A DNA stretch of 64,000 nt from Roseiarcus sp963730555 (GCA_963730555.1 CAVSSS010000006.1:124001-188000), one strand, 5' to 3'; numbered from the stretch's first letter, positions 52,582 to 62,543 are shown. The notes: a model not told the origin generated them from the sequence alone. Numbers and translations: made by a program.

Positions 52582-52950
52582 TTACCGACAAACCCTCTTG
52601 TACGAGCTAGCATCGAGATCGGCGGGAGGCCAACGCAAGCTCTCTCGTTGGATAGCATTCTCGCTGTCGAGGATGAGGCCTGTCAGCAGAGGGTGTGTGC
52701 GAGCCGCTGCCATGCACGACGTCAACCACTGGATCTCGTGGAGACGATACGCGAAGGCATCATCTCTGTGCTTTAGCCCGATCCGTCCATTCGCTTTGCG
52801 AGCCGCTCGTTCTACGGCACCCAGGTATGCGGCAAAATCCTCAGGGTGTTTGATGCTCGCGCCCAGAGACCCTCGCCTTCGTTGGGTTATGGGAACGCTG
52901 GCGAGAAATGAGTTGGCGCGAACAATACGCGTCAAGTGTCGCCAATGCAC
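52582..52950 (-). CDS. Hypothetical protein
   Basis: 122 residues on the minus strand between two plus-strand genes. HPEDFAAYLGAVERAARKANGRIGLKHRDD and FAYRLHEIQWLTSCMAAARTHPLLTG look protein-like, with alternating hydrophobic positions, but I do not recognise a family, and no strong start signal is seen. It may be only a chance frame. Confidence 0.35.
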   Translation of the reverse strand: MHWRHLTRIVRANSFLASVPITQRRRGSLGASIKHPEDFAAYLGAVERAARKANGRIGLKHRDDAFAYRLHEIQWLTSCMAAARTHPLLTGLILDSENAIQRESLRWPPADLDASSYKRVCR

Positions 52951-53120
52951 AGAGCGACTATAAAAGATCTTTTATCATGGGCCTGTGTATTGGGCCCGTG
53001 TATATGATTCAGGAAGCGAGTTTGTTGAGCGTTGAGCCCATGGGAACCGGTAGGGAGCTACTTTTCCTGCGGAAACGGATTGGCAACAAGGCGGGCCGGA
53101 CAATCGGAGCAAGCGCTGAT

Positions 53121-54176
53121 ATGCCGGAAAGAGCAGACAAGTCCGCTCAGCAGAAGGACGCGGAATCCAAAGTCGAGAGCTTTCAAGCAAACCTTGGTCC
53201 GTTTGTCGTCGCCACCGAGACGACTCGAATGGCGATGGTGTTTACCGACGCAACAGAGCGCGGTAACCCGATAATTTTCGCTAATGACAGCTTTCTCTCC
53301 CTTACAGGGTACGCGCGGGAAGAGGTGCTCGGCCAAGAGCTCAATTTCATGTTGGCGCATGCGGCCGATGCTGAGACATTGGCGAATGTCAAAGCCGAGT
53401 TTGAGCGCACATCGGATATCGTTTCGGAGATTCTCTATCGCCGCAAGGATGGTACCGAATTCTGGGTCGCACTTTTCATCAGCCCGGTCCGAGACGAGAG
53501 GGGTCATGTTGTTCAGTATTTCGCCTCGTTAGTTGATCTCACCAAACATAAGGAGGAGGAGGTTCGGGCTAAAATTCTCATCGATGAGTTGAATCATCGG
53601 GTGAAGAATACTCTTTCGATGGTTCAGTCGATTGTCCGGCAGGCCCTTCGTTTTCATACTGATCCTGGGGAGATCCGGGACGCAATCGAGTCGCGGCTGC
53701 TTGCTCTGTCGCGGTCGCACGACCTGTTGACCAGGGAAAACTGGAAAAGTGCGGGGCTGCGGGACGTGATTAAAGACGCGCTAGAGCCGTTTGACGTCGC
53801 GGGTGGTCGGGCGGACCGTATTGTGATCGTGGGCGACGATATCCGTTTGTCGCCGCAAACGGCTTTGGTCCTTGGCATTGGGTTCAACGAACTTGCGACC
53901 AATGCGGTCAAATATGGCGCGCTCTCAAATCAGGCGGGATCCGTCCTGGTCGATTGGAAGATCGAGCAGTCGCCGGAGCGCGGTAGACTAATACTGAATT
54001 GGCGGGAGAGGGACGGACCGCCCGTCACGCGACCTTCGCGCATAGGGTTTGGTTCCCGCATGATCGAGCGAGGTTTGGCCCACGAACTAGAAGGAAGGGT
54101 GGAGATCGACTACCGGCCGAACGGTGTGGTCTGCACGATAAATATTCCGGTACCGCAGAACGCCATCGATGGATAA
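53121..54176 (+). CDS. LOV-like PAS sensor with HWE histidine kinase
   Basis: 351 residues from the ATG at 53121 (GGAGC upstream; in-frame starts at 52978 and 53038 are possible). The PAS domain (35-145) follows the LOV pattern closely: NPIIFANDSFLSLTGYAREEVLGQELNFML, then YRRKDGTEFWVALFISPVRDERG. However, the photoactive Cys of GRNCRFLQ is Leu74 in GQELNFML, so no flavin-cysteinyl adduct can form. The kinase is of the HWE/HisKA_2 type, with phospho-acceptor His159 in ELNHRVKNTLSMVQSIVRQALR and NELATNAVKYGA. Overlaps the receiver gene by 8 bp. In this group such kinases feed general stress or chemotaxis-like signalling. Confidence 0.88.
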   Translation: MPERADKSAQQKDAESKVESFQANLGPFVVATETTRMAMVFTDATERGNPIIFANDSFLSLTGYAREEVLGQELNFMLAHAADAETLANVKAEFERTSDIVSEILYRRKDGTEFWVALFISPVRDERGHVVQYFASLVDLTKHKEEEVRAKILIDELNHRVKNTLSMVQSIVRQALRFHTDPGEIRDAIESRLLALSRSHDLLTRENWKSAGLRDVIKDALEPFDVAGGRADRIVIVGDDIRLSPQTALVLGIGFNELATNAVKYGALSNQAGSVLVDWKIEQSPERGRLILNWRERDGPPVTRPSRIGFGSRMIERGLAHELEGRVEIDYRPNGVVCTINIPVPQNAIDG

Positions 54177-54537
54177 ATTGCTCTCTGGCCGTCGCATTCT
54201 CGTCGTTGAGGACGAAATGTTGAATGTTGCGATGCTTGAAGACATCCTGACCGAGGCCGGATGCGAGTCCGTGGCTACTGCCGCCACAATCGACCAAGCC
54301 ATTGCCCTGATTGATGAGCGGGTATTTGACGCCGCAGTGTTGGATATCAAACTAAAGGGCAAACATGGGTATGCCGTGGCCGACGCACTAGCCGCCCGCG
54401 GAGTGCCATTCGTCTTCGTCACCGGCAATAGCGTTCGCGATATCGAGTACGGATATCGAGACCGACCCGTACTTAGAAAGCCGTTCAAAGAGGAGAAGCT
54501 CATCGACGCGCTCACCGGCCTTTTGCCTCCGGGATAG
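54169..54537 (+). CDS. Single-domain response regulator
   Basis: 122 residues: acidic pair in ILVVEDE, phospho-acceptor Asp59 in AAVLDIKLKG, Thr in FVFVTGNS and Lys in LRKPFKEEKL. No output domain, so it relays or sinks phosphate, most likely from the overlapping HWE kinase. Confidence 0.9.
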   Translation: MDKLLSGRRILVVEDEMLNVAMLEDILTEAGCESVATAATIDQAIALIDERVFDAAVLDIKLKGKHGYAVADALAARGVPFVFVTGNSVRDIEYGYRDRPVLRKPFKEEKLIDALTGLLPPG

Positions 54538-54854
54538 ACTGGCGACAATCAATGAGACGGGGGGAACAGACTGGAAACCCCATGGCCGGCGCTCGGCTCC
54601 GCAAGAGTCAGCGAGAAACCTCTTGGCTTCGGGCTATCTCCACGGCCTGGGGAAACACGCTTCCACGCGCTCCTGCTCCGGTTTCCTGCCGCTTGAGGGC
54701 GATCTGCCCATCCAGACGATGTAATTCGGCAAGCCAGAACCCTTCCCCGGATTTCTAACGTCACCGCGCCACACCTCGACTTTACCGACTCCGCCCGTCC
54801 CGGATCTAAGAACAGATGTCTGCCTTTTCGGTAACCCTCCGGGGAGGGCCGCGG

Positions 54855-56488
54855 TTACGCGGCGGCGCGCGAGCGGCGGTCGGACATCCAGTTCCAAGGT
54901 AGGAGTTTGCCGAGCCGGGTCTGCGGCGTGTCGGCGATCTTGGAAAGAGTGTCGGCGAGCCAAGCCTGCGGATCGATGTCGTTGAGCCTTGCGGTCTGAA
55001 TCAGCGTGTACATGATCGCGGCGCGCTCAGCCCCGCGCTCTGAGCCGGCGAAGAGCCATGATTTTCGGCCCAAGGCCAGGCCGCGCAGCGCTCGTTCCGC
55101 CGCATTGTTCGTCAAGCAGATGCGTCCGTCTTCGAGGAACCGCACGAAGGGCGGCCAGCGCGTGAGCATGTAATCGATGGCCTTGGCGACGGCATTGTGC
55201 CGGGAGAGCTTGGCGCGTTCAGAGCGCGTCCACTCTTCGAGCGCGGCGACGAGCGCCGCGCTCCTTGAGCGGCGCGCAGCGAGCCGCGCCTCGGCCGTGA
55301 CGCCGTTGATCTCGCGCTCGATCTCGAAGATGGCGTCGATGCGTTTGACCGCCTCCAGCGCGATCGGCGAGATCGGCGCGGCGTTCTTACCCCGCCTCGC
55401 GTTGGCGGCGATGTCGGCGAGTTCGAAGAACTTGCGTCTGGCGTGGCTCCAACATAGCGCTTCGACGATCGGGCCCGGTTTCCGATCGGGCGGATAAAGT
55501 CTGGCGTAGCCGCTGAAAGCGTCGGCCTGGAGGACGCCGCTCCAGTTCGTCAGATGACACTCAGGATGCTCGCCGCGGCGATCGCGCGAGGCGTAGAACA
55601 ACGCCGCCGGCGGGTCCTTGCCGCCGAACGGCCTGTCGTCGCGGACGTAAGTCCAGACGCGGCCAGTTTCGGTCTTGCCTTTCGCCAGGATCGGAATGGT
55701 GGTGTCATCGCCGTGTAGGCGCTCAGCCGACAGAACGTGGCGTTCGATCAACCTGTGCAGGGGCCGCAAGGCGGCGGCGCAGGCGCCGACCTGGTCAGCG
55801 AGCGTCGATAGGCTAAGATCCACGCCTTCTCGGGCGTAGCGCTCGCTCTGGCGATTGAGCGGCTGATGTTGACCAAACTTCTCGAACAGGATCATCGCCA
55901 GCAGATTGGGGCCAGCGAACCCTCGCGGCGTCACATGGAAGGGCGCCGGCGGCTGGGTGATGGTCTCGCATTCGCGGCATGAGAAGCGCTCGCGCACGGT
56001 CTGGATCACCTTCCATTGACGCGGGACAACCTCGAGCGTCTCCGTGATGTCCTCGCCGAGCTTCGACAGCTTGGCCGAGCCGCAGCAAGGCAGCTCTGCG
56101 GCGCTGGGATCACCACGCGCGCACGCGGCAGATGATCCGGGAACGGTTTTCGCGCCGGCCGCTTGCGCGCGAAGGATCTGAGCGTGGTGGAGGGCTTCGT
56201 ATGTTCGGCGGCGAGTTCATCTTCCGCCGCGTTGGCCTCTGCCTCCTCGAGCTGAAGCTCCAATTGGTCGAGTAGCCGCGCCGTGCGCTCGGAGCGAGGT
56301 CCGTAAATCGTGCGCCGCAGCTTTTCGATCTCAAGATTGAGATGCGCGATCAGCGCGCGACCCTGCGCCAGTTCAGCGACGGCCGCGACGGCGCACGCCT
56401 TCTCCACCGCAGCTTCGGTCCGCGCCGCAATCAGCGCCGCTTTTAACGCGTCGATGTCGTCCGGAAGCGAGGAAAGATCGGCGTCCAC
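54855..56488 (-). pseudogene. tnpC: IS66 TnpC transposase, one frameshift
   Basis: The N-terminal frame (to about 56105) has the leucine-zipper region (LNLEIEKLRRTIYGPRSERTARLLDQLELQLEE). The second frame continues with CCGSAKLSKLGEDITETLEVVP, the zinc-finger CRECE, DDTTIP, LQADAFSGYARLY, EALCWSHARRKF and LTNNAAERALRGLALGRKSWLF (DDE core). The shift falls in AGCTGCCTTGC, where one C is missing (AGC TGC CCT TGC TGC gives SCPCC). With it fixed, TnpC is full length (~544). Confidence 0.85.
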
Positions 56489-56558
56489 GAATCACATGGA
56501 ATCACAAAATCGGCCGTTTGAGGCGCCCCTTTTTGCGTTTCTTCAGCCGATTTTTCTC

Positions 56559-56906
56559 CTATCCGACCGCCGTCGGACGCCATGTCTCTTGCGGCATGCG
56601 CCAATCGATGCCCGACAGCAGATAGGAAAGCTGGGCCGTCGAGATCGTCACCGTTCCGTCAGCCAACGATGGCCATAGGAATCGCCCGCGCTCCAATCGC
56701 TTTGAGAACAGGCATAAGCCCTGGCCGTCGCTCCAAAGACACTTGATCAGAGACTCGCGGCGGCCGCGAAAAACGAAGAGATGGCCGGAATGCGGATCGC
56801 GCCTCAATGTTTCTTGGACGATCAGCGCCAGACCGTCGAATCCTTTGCGCATATCGGTGTGGCCGGTCACTAGCCACACGCGCGCCCCACTCGGGATCGG
56901 AATCAT
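56559..56906 (-). CDS. tnpB: IS66 accessory protein TnpB
   Basis: 115 residues: GARVWLVTGHTDMRKGFDGLALIVQE, HSGHLFVFRGRRESLIKCLWSDGQGLCLFSKRLERGRF, the invariant IS66 Orf2 sequence. It overlaps tnpA by 4 bp (ATGA). Confidence 0.93.
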   Translation of the reverse strand: MIPIPSGARVWLVTGHTDMRKGFDGLALIVQETLRRDPHSGHLFVFRGRRESLIKCLWSDGQGLCLFSKRLERGRFLWPSLADGTVTISTAQLSYLLSGIDWRMPQETWRPTAVG

Positions 56907-57280
56907 CGCCGCCCGAGCGCCTTGACGATCCGGGCCAGCGCCGTCGCGTCGACGTCCGCCCCGACAAGGATCCGCTCGCCCCCGACAAGCATGATCTCCA
57001 TCCGACCTATCGAGGCCGGAGCTGTGGCGGTCGCAGTCGGCGTAGCCTCCACGACCCTCACCGGCACAATGTTCACTGTCTTGCCGACGTCATTGACGGC
57101 CCGTTCTCGCCGTCGCCAGGTGAACAGAATATTGGCGTTCAGGCCATAACCGCGCGCCACCTCCGCAACGGATGCGCCGGGCGCAAAGCTCTCCGCGATG
57201 ATCCGTTGCTTCTGATCAGCCGACCACGTCCGTCGCCGGCGCTCGCCGCCATTCGCGCCTTGCACCCCGGTGTCAGACAT
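56903..57280 (-). CDS. tnpA: IS66 accessory protein TnpA (HTH)
   Basis: 125 residues: RRRTWSADQKQRIIAESFAPGASVAEVARGYGLNANILFTWRR, a helix-turn-helix of the IS66 Orf1/IS3 OrfA type; the C-terminal half (IEIMLVGGERILVGADVDATAL type) is normal for the family. Confidence 0.9.
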   Translation of the reverse strand: MSDTGVQGANGGERRRRTWSADQKQRIIAESFAPGASVAEVARGYGLNANILFTWRRRERAVNDVGKTVNIVPVRVVEATPTATATAPASIGRMEIMLVGGERILVGADVDATALARIVKALGRR

Positions 57281-57671
57281 CTGCGATAGTGTCCATTATC
57301 GATTAGTGGACACGATCGACGCGTCCACATCGTCGCACTATCGCCGCTCGCCCCGCTTTCGCTAGGCGGCCCTCGCCGAAGGAGTACCCTTTTCGCCACT
57401 CGCCATGATCTTCAAACCGCCGTCCGGCAAAAGGAGGAGACGACATACTCGCCTCCTCCTGTCGTCACTATTTGCGAGAATGTTCGTGGGCGGTTGCCCT
57501 GTGCTTGTGTCCCAGTTCGCTATGTTCGTGAGCTGCTTTGAGGCACCGCTAAGCGATCTTCTCAGGGGCCGGGCGCACCATGTGGCGGTTGAACTAAAGG
57601 CCATGGCCGTGCTTGCGGCTCGGCGGCTGCCATGTCATTCGCCCAAAATTCGTGGTGCAGGAAGGGAACGG

Positions 57672-58041
57672 ATGCTCCGTATGGCTTGGGCAGCGGCGAC
57701 GCTCATTCTTGCGGCGCTATCTTTCGGCGCAGGTCGGATGACGCTGGGCGCTCGGATCGTGCCGGAAATCGTCGCGACGCTGCCCAATGACGAATCCCAA
57801 TTCTCTCGCGAATTCGACGCCCGAGTTCGTGAGCGCTTCCCAGTTGGAACCAGCCAAGACAAGCTCATCCGCTACCTCGTCAGGGCGAATTTGTCCCTGA
57901 CTGGCCTCAAGACGGCACCAACGCGGGCATGTTCATCTTCAACGGCTTGATATGCGACAGGATCGCTCGTGTGCTGTGGCGAGCAGACGCGACAGGGATC
58001 CTCACCAGTGTGAGTGGGGCTTATGAGGACCATTGCTTGTG
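57672..58041 (+). pseudogene. Small exported hypothetical protein, one frameshift
   Basis: Starts MLRMAWAAATLILAALSFGAG (signal peptide or anchor), continues EFDARVRERFPVGTSQDKLIRYL, then shifts near 57880 to QGEFVPDWPQDGTN, AGMFIFNGLICDRIARVLW and GILTSVSGAYEDHCL. ERFPxGT followed by a 'GF' segment is typical of small rhizobial lipoprotein-like hypotheticals. One base is missing after CTCGT. Repaired length ~123. Function unknown. Confidence 0.6.
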
Positions 58042-58164
58042 ATCTGAACGGCTCAGATCGGACGGGCGAGCCAATCCGGAGATCACTACGAAAGACTAGT
58101 CTTGCGGGATGCCGCGCCCTCGCCTGATGGCCCGTCGGCCGGAGAAATAACCGCGCGCCACCGC

Positions 58165-58704
58165 TCAGCGCAGCAGCGTCCGGCGAGCCCGGTCGCGGTC
58201 GCGGCGCCGTTCCTGGGCCGGCTGGTAGGCCAATCCCCCATGGTAGGCGCAATAGGGCCCGGACGCCGTGGGCGAACCGCAATAGCGGAATTCTGCGGTC
58301 GCCGGGTCGCCGAGCGGCCAGCGGCACATCGATTCCTTGAGTTCGACGATCGTCACCCTGAGCGACATCGGCACGACGACGCTCTCGAACTCCTCTTGGC
58401 GCTCAAGCTCCGTCAGCTCCTGGGGAGCGAAGGCAAGCGCCGTCGCGCCGCGCATGATCCGAGGGGCCGAGGAACCAAGGCGCGGCCCCGCGACGCGATG
58501 CGCTGGCGGAGGCGCCATGCGCCGGGGACGCGGAACCGTCGCGCTCGGCGCCTTGGCCCGTCCCGCCAGCCCAAGCCGATGCACCTTTCCGATCACGGCG
58601 TTGCGGGTCACTCCATTGCCGAGCAAACCCGCGATCTGGCTCGCGCTTTTGCCGTCAATCCAATGCTGCTTGAGCTGCTCGACTATCTCGTCCGTCCAAG
58701 CCAT
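58165..58704 (-). CDS. gcrA: GcrA cell cycle regulator
   Basis: 179 residues. N-terminus MAWTDEIVEQLKQHWIDGKSASQIAGLLGNGVTRNAVIGKVHRLGL is diagnostic for GcrA (HTH). The C-terminus has CRWPLGDPATAEFRYCG and PYCAYHGGLAY, the sigma70-contacting part. It binds RNA polymerase sigma70 at methylated GANTC sites and controls the cell cycle in alphaproteobacteria. The start at 58704 has GAGG upstream; longer frames upstream are not supported. Confidence 0.95.
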   Translation of the reverse strand: MAWTDEIVEQLKQHWIDGKSASQIAGLLGNGVTRNAVIGKVHRLGLAGRAKAPSATVPRPRRMAPPPAHRVAGPRLGSSAPRIMRGATALAFAPQELTELERQEEFESVVVPMSLRVTIVELKESMCRWPLGDPATAEFRYCGSPTASGPYCAYHGGLAYQPAQERRRDRDRARRTLLR

Positions 58705-59125
58705 TGTCGCCTCGTTCGTCATTCCTTGCCCAAAGGCGGCCGCGTATTCAGAATCCCACCCCGTCGCCTGGCGCGGACCCGCCCAAGCGCAACGCTGATC
58801 AGCACTCGCTCTGAAACCCGCCCCACGACATCTCGTGGGCCTAAGTGACAAAACTACACTACTCGTTGAATCACGCGCAAGAGTCCTTGACCATCGCAGG
58901 GCCTGCTTTTCCCCAACTCTTAACGACCGGCTTCCCGGTCTGCGGCCCAATCCTCCGAAGCCTTGAGTTGAATCAGCGCGTTGGCGTTCCTTTGGTCCAC
59001 TAGGCGCAATGTCCGGTCTTGGCTGTTTGAGGCACCCTGCCGTCGGAATGCGCCGCACGGCCGCCTGGAGATTATGCCGGCGCTTCTGCTAAAGCTGGCG
59101 AGCCTCGCCCGCGACGGATGCGTGT
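58705..59125. other. Divergent promoter region gcrA / cbpA
   Basis: 420 bp, no gene recognised. Confidence 0.4.
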
Positions 59126-60025
59126 ATGAAAGATCCTTACGAAACCCTCGGCGTCGCCAAGACGGCTTCGGCCGACGAGATCCGCGCCGCGTATCGAAAG
59201 CTGGCCAAGAAGCTGCACCCGGATCTCAATCCGGGCGATAAGCAGGCCGAGGAGCGGTTCAAGGAGGTCGCCGCCGCCAACGATCTGCTTTCAGACCCGG
59301 AGAAGCGGCGGCGCTTCGACGCCGGCGAGATCGACGCATCGGGAGCGGAGACGGCGCCGCCGAACGCCCGCTATTATCGCGATTATGCCGCCGAGGGCGG
59401 CCATCCTTACGAGGGTCAGGGGGCTTACGGGGACTTCGCGCAGGGCGACGACCTATTCGCGGAGCTCTTGCGCCGCAGCGCCGAGCAGGCGCGGCGCCGG
59501 CCGGGCGCGGACCTGCATTACGAGCTCCCCGTCGATTTCCTCGATGCGGTGAACGGCGCGAGCAAGACCATCACCCTGCCCCAAGGAGGGACGTTGAACG
59601 TAGCGATTCCCGCAGGCGTCGAAGACGGGCAGATTTTGCGACTCCGCGGCAAGGGCGCGCCGAGCCCGGGCGAGGGGCCGCCGGGCGATGCGCTGGTGCA
59701 GATCGTGGTCAGGCCGCACCGCCATTTCAGCCGCGAAGGCGACGACATCCTGCTCGATCTGCCGATCACGGTGAAGGAGGCGGCGTTGGGGGCGGAAGTC
59801 AGAACGCCGACCACTACGGGTAGTGTTATGCTCAAAATCCCGAAGCGATCGAACACCGGCGATGTGCTGCGCCTACGGGGCAAGGGAGTGAAGAGGCGCT
59901 CTCGGGCGGGCGACGAACTGGTCAAGCTCAAAGTGATGATGCCGACGGAGGCCGAGCCCGAGCTCGACGCTTTCCTGGCCGATTGGAAGCCGTCGGCGGG
60001 CTACGATCCGCGCAAGGAGATGTGA
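59126..60025 (+). CDS. cbpA: DnaJ-like co-chaperone CbpA
   Basis: 299 residues. J domain at 4-68 (DPYETLGVAKTASADEIRAAYRKLAKKLHPDLNPG, HPD at 31-33), a G-rich linker, then two DnaJ C-terminal beta domains (LPVDFLDAVNGASKTITLPQGG, LRLRGKGAPSPGEGPPGDAL, LPITVKEAALGAEVRTPT). The Cys-rich zinc finger of DnaJ is absent, as in CbpA. It stimulates DnaK; cbpM follows by 1 bp. Confidence 0.93.
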   Translation: MKDPYETLGVAKTASADEIRAAYRKLAKKLHPDLNPGDKQAEERFKEVAAANDLLSDPEKRRRFDAGEIDASGAETAPPNARYYRDYAAEGGHPYEGQGAYGDFAQGDDLFAELLRRSAEQARRRPGADLHYELPVDFLDAVNGASKTITLPQGGTLNVAIPAGVEDGQILRLRGKGAPSPGEGPPGDALVQIVVRPHRHFSREGDDILLDLPITVKEAALGAEVRTPTTTGSVMLKIPKRSNTGDVLRLRGKGVKRRSRAGDELVKLKVMMPTEAEPELDAFLADWKPSAGYDPRKEM

Positions 60026-60026
60026 A

Positions 60027-60317
60027 ATGATCACCGAGCGGGAATTCCTGGAGCGCGCCCGGCTCGACCGGCGGACGCTCACGGTCTGGATCGAGGAGGA
60101 ATGGCTGATTCCCGCTCGCGCCGCCGACGAGCTTGCCTTCACTGACATGGATCTGGCGCGCGCCAACCTGATCCACGACCTCAAAGACAGGATGGGCGTA
60201 AACGACGAGGGGCTCGGGGTGGTGCTGCACCTCTTGGATCAGATGCATGCGCTGCGACGGGCGCTCGCGGCAGCGCTCGAGTCCGCACGTGATCGACGGC
60301 CGTCACCGGAGCAATAG
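60027..60317 (+). CDS. cbpM: Chaperone modulator CbpM
   Basis: 96 residues with the MerR-like CbpM fold: LTVWIEEEWLIPARAADELAFTDMDLARANLIHDLKDRMGVNDEGLGVVLHLLDQ. It binds and inhibits the J domain of CbpA. ATG 2 bp after the cbpA stop. Confidence 0.9.
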   Translation: MITEREFLERARLDRRTLTVWIEEEWLIPARAADELAFTDMDLARANLIHDLKDRMGVNDEGLGVVLHLLDQMHALRRALAAALESARDRRPSPEQ

Positions 60318-60346
60318 CCAAGGCTTGGCGAGCAGCGCGCCCGTGT

Positions 60347-61192
60347 TCAGATTTGTGGCCCCATTAGCCAATTGAAGTGTTCGGCGTTGAAAATGTGATT
60401 GTGCAGGTTGGCGATCCACTGGCGGCCAGAGGCCGTCAGGCTAAGATACTTCATTCCCTCCTCGAGATGCCCTGAGACTGTGTTCCAATAGAATCCAGGA
60501 AACTTCTCGACGAGATCGGCAGGTGAAGCGTAGCCAAGCTGCCGGTTGCTGCCGAGCTCCTCGAATTCGTAGAAAAGCGCATTCGCTTTTCTCGGATATA
60601 AAGGATCGCCGAGCTGCCCGATCAGATCGGCGGCTTGAACCAGTCTGGGCTCGAGGCCGGGTTGATCCGATTCCAAACTCGGGCTTGGCGGGAAACGCGT
60701 GAGTTCGATCGCGGCGGCGACCCGGGCGGGGTCGATCGTGGTTGACTTCCCGAGCCGCTCGTAAACGAATAGCTTCGATCGATCAACGTGATAGGCGGCA
60801 AGCGAGGCGTCGGAGGCGCCGCGCGGCAGCGTAACCGTCCGGCCGTTCTTGTCGATGACGAACTCACTCTTGGTGTCGCCACTGAGGATGCCGCGAACGA
60901 AGCCGATGTCGTGCAAGAGACAGGCGACGATGAGGTGAACGTAATCCTCTGGCTGGACCGTGTGCGCGAGCGTGCGTCCTCGCAGGATGTCGCGGCCAAC
61001 CATGGACACGAGCATGGTGTGTTCGTACGTGTGGTAGAGCGCGTCGCTCCTGGCAATGCATTCAATCGTCGTCCGGGCCAGCGCGCCCAGGCGCTCGGCT
61101 TCGTCGTTTTGACTCGAGCCAAACAGTTCGCGGAAGTCCTTGGCGAGATATTTGCCAAGCTTCTTCGCGGCCACCGCCGCAATCATATCCAT
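60347..61192 (-). CDS. HD-domain phosphohydrolase family protein
   Basis: 281 residues from the ATG at 61192 (GGGAG upstream; TTG at 61207 is an alternative). HD metal ligands: YHTYEHTMLV (His) and IVACLLHDIGFV (HD), then later RLVQAADLIGQL (Asp). Likely a metal-dependent phosphohydrolase acting on a nucleotide or signalling molecule in the cytosol. It converges with cbpM. Substrate unknown. Confidence 0.8.
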   Translation of the reverse strand: MDMIAAVAAKKLGKYLAKDFRELFGSSQNDEAERLGALARTTIECIARSDALYHTYEHTMLVSMVGRDILRGRTLAHTVQPEDYVHLIVACLLHDIGFVRGILSGDTKSEFVIDKNGRTVTLPRGASDASLAAYHVDRSKLFVYERLGKSTTIDPARVAAAIELTRFPPSPSLESDQPGLEPRLVQAADLIGQLGDPLYPRKANALFYEFEELGSNRQLGYASPADLVEKFPGFYWNTVSGHLEEGMKYLSLTASGRQWIANLHNHIFNAEHFNWLMGPQI

Positions 61193-61500
61193 TTCGTTGG
61201 CTCCCAAAGAGGCGGCCAGCCATGGGTATCGTCCTGACGTTCGTGGCCAGTCGGTAGATTAGTGCGGGGGCGACAACTCCGCTAGTGTGGCCAACGATGC
61301 TGGCCCGCTAACAAATATGGGGAGTGATTAACGCTCGATGAATGCCGCTGGGGCGGCCCAGCCGCGCTTTCGTTGCAGACATGTCCGCTCTCGCCGACTA
61401 TCACGGAACGCAAATGCGACCGCTTTGGCGACATTCGACTTGTCATAATTTGGCGACCATCGTCTTTGCGACATGGTCAGGGGAGGTCGGTTTGTCCTGA
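61193..61500. other. Intergenic stretch, no gene recognised
   Basis: No supported frame between the HD and SDR genes. Confidence 0.4.
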
Positions 61501-62328
61501 TCAGCCACGAACCGCCAGCGGATCGGTGAGGCCTACGAGATCGAAGCTCAGCGCGCGCAGGCGTTTGCGGGCGCCTTCATCATAGGCCTGCGGGTTGGCG
61601 CGCGATTCCTGCATGCCGCTGAAATAGAGTCCGCTTCTGCGCGCAAGCGCCGGCTCATCGATGAGCTGCAGAATCGCCGCGCCGCCTTGCTCCACTGTGC
61701 TGATCGGCTGGACGCCGCTCAAGCGAACCATTGTCGTGTCCATGTAGGTCGCGGGATGCAGGCAATTGACCGCGATGTTGTGTCCCGCGAGCTCCTTGGC
61801 GAGATCGAAGGTGAACATGATCTGCGCAAGCTTGCTCTGGCAATAGGCGCGCACGCCGCTATAGCCGCGAGCGAGCATCACGTCGGAAAAGTCGATTGGC
61901 TGTTGTCCCGCTGAAGAGACGTTGACGACGCGCGCTGATTGGCGCTCCTCGAGCATCGGCAATAGCAGACGCGTCAGCAAGAAGCCCGCGAGATAATTGA
62001 CCGCAAAGCGCAATTCGAAGCCGTCAGCGCTGAGCTCGCGTTTTGACCCGCTCGTGCCGATCCCGGCGTTGTTGACGAGCGCATCGAGACCGGCGCCATC
62101 GCGCCGCACCGCGTCTGCAAGCAAACGAACCTCGGCAAGCGACGAGAGATCAGCGGCGAGGAATCGCGCCTCGCCCCCTCCCTTCGTGATCCGCTCAACC
62201 ACCGCCTCGCCGCGGGCGCGATCGCGGCCGTGGACGAAGACGCGCCAGCCCGCCGCGGCGAGGCGCTCAGCGACATAGCGCCCGACTCCGTCGGTCGAGC
62301 CGGTGATGAGAACGGTCTTCTTCGTCAT
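61501..62328 (-). CDS. Short-chain dehydrogenase (SDR, retinol-dehydrogenase-like)
   Basis: 275 residues: TVLITGSTDGVGRYVAERLA (NADP-type Rossmann), DALVNNAGIG, VVNVSSAGQQPIDF with Tyr-Lys in YCQSKLAQIMF, and CLHPATYMDTTMVR. Close in layout to the RDH/WWOX-like SDRs. Substrate unknown. Stands alone on the minus strand. Confidence 0.88.
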   Translation of the reverse strand: MTKKTVLITGSTDGVGRYVAERLAAAGWRVFVHGRDRARGEAVVERITKGGGEARFLAADLSSLAEVRLLADAVRRDGAGLDALVNNAGIGTSGSKRELSADGFELRFAVNYLAGFLLTRLLLPMLEERQSARVVNVSSAGQQPIDFSDVMLARGYSGVRAYCQSKLAQIMFTFDLAKELAGHNIAVNCLHPATYMDTTMVRLSGVQPISTVEQGGAAILQLIDEPALARRSGLYFSGMQESRANPQAYDEGARKRLRALSFDLVGLTDPLAVRG

Positions 62329-62543
62329 GATCCTTTGTTCCGCAATCGGGCGCGAGGTCGCAAGGGCGGCGCCGCAACCCTCTTATCGCTTAGGAAGGCG
62401 GATCTGAGCGACCCATCGCCCGAGCGAACGTCGTCGAGTTGCGCTCAGCCGCCTCCGAACAGCGGTGTGTCGCTATCCTGCGGCTGGATTGTTCTTATTC
62501 GGTCGCGCTGCCGTTCCCGAGTGATCGCCGCGGCGCCGCGCCG

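Larger units (their letters stand above)
54831..57387 (-). mobile_element. IS66-family element with perfect 8-bp target duplication
   Basis: 2557 bp. Terminal repeats GTAACCCTCCGGGGAGGG at 54831 and GTACTCCTTCGGCGAGGG (complement) ending at 57387, 18 of 22 matching. The 8-bp direct repeat CCTTTTCG flanks it at 54823-54830 and 57388-57395. It encodes TnpA, TnpB and a frameshifted TnpC. Confidence 0.88.

Noticed and set aside
54549..54830. Minus-strand frame left of IS66 as part of a gene split by the element
   Set aside because: Joining it across the 8-bp duplication to the frame right of the element gave no recognisable protein.
57405..57671. N-terminal extension of the small exported protein
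   Set aside because: No conservation pattern; the ATG at 57672 gives a proper signal peptide.
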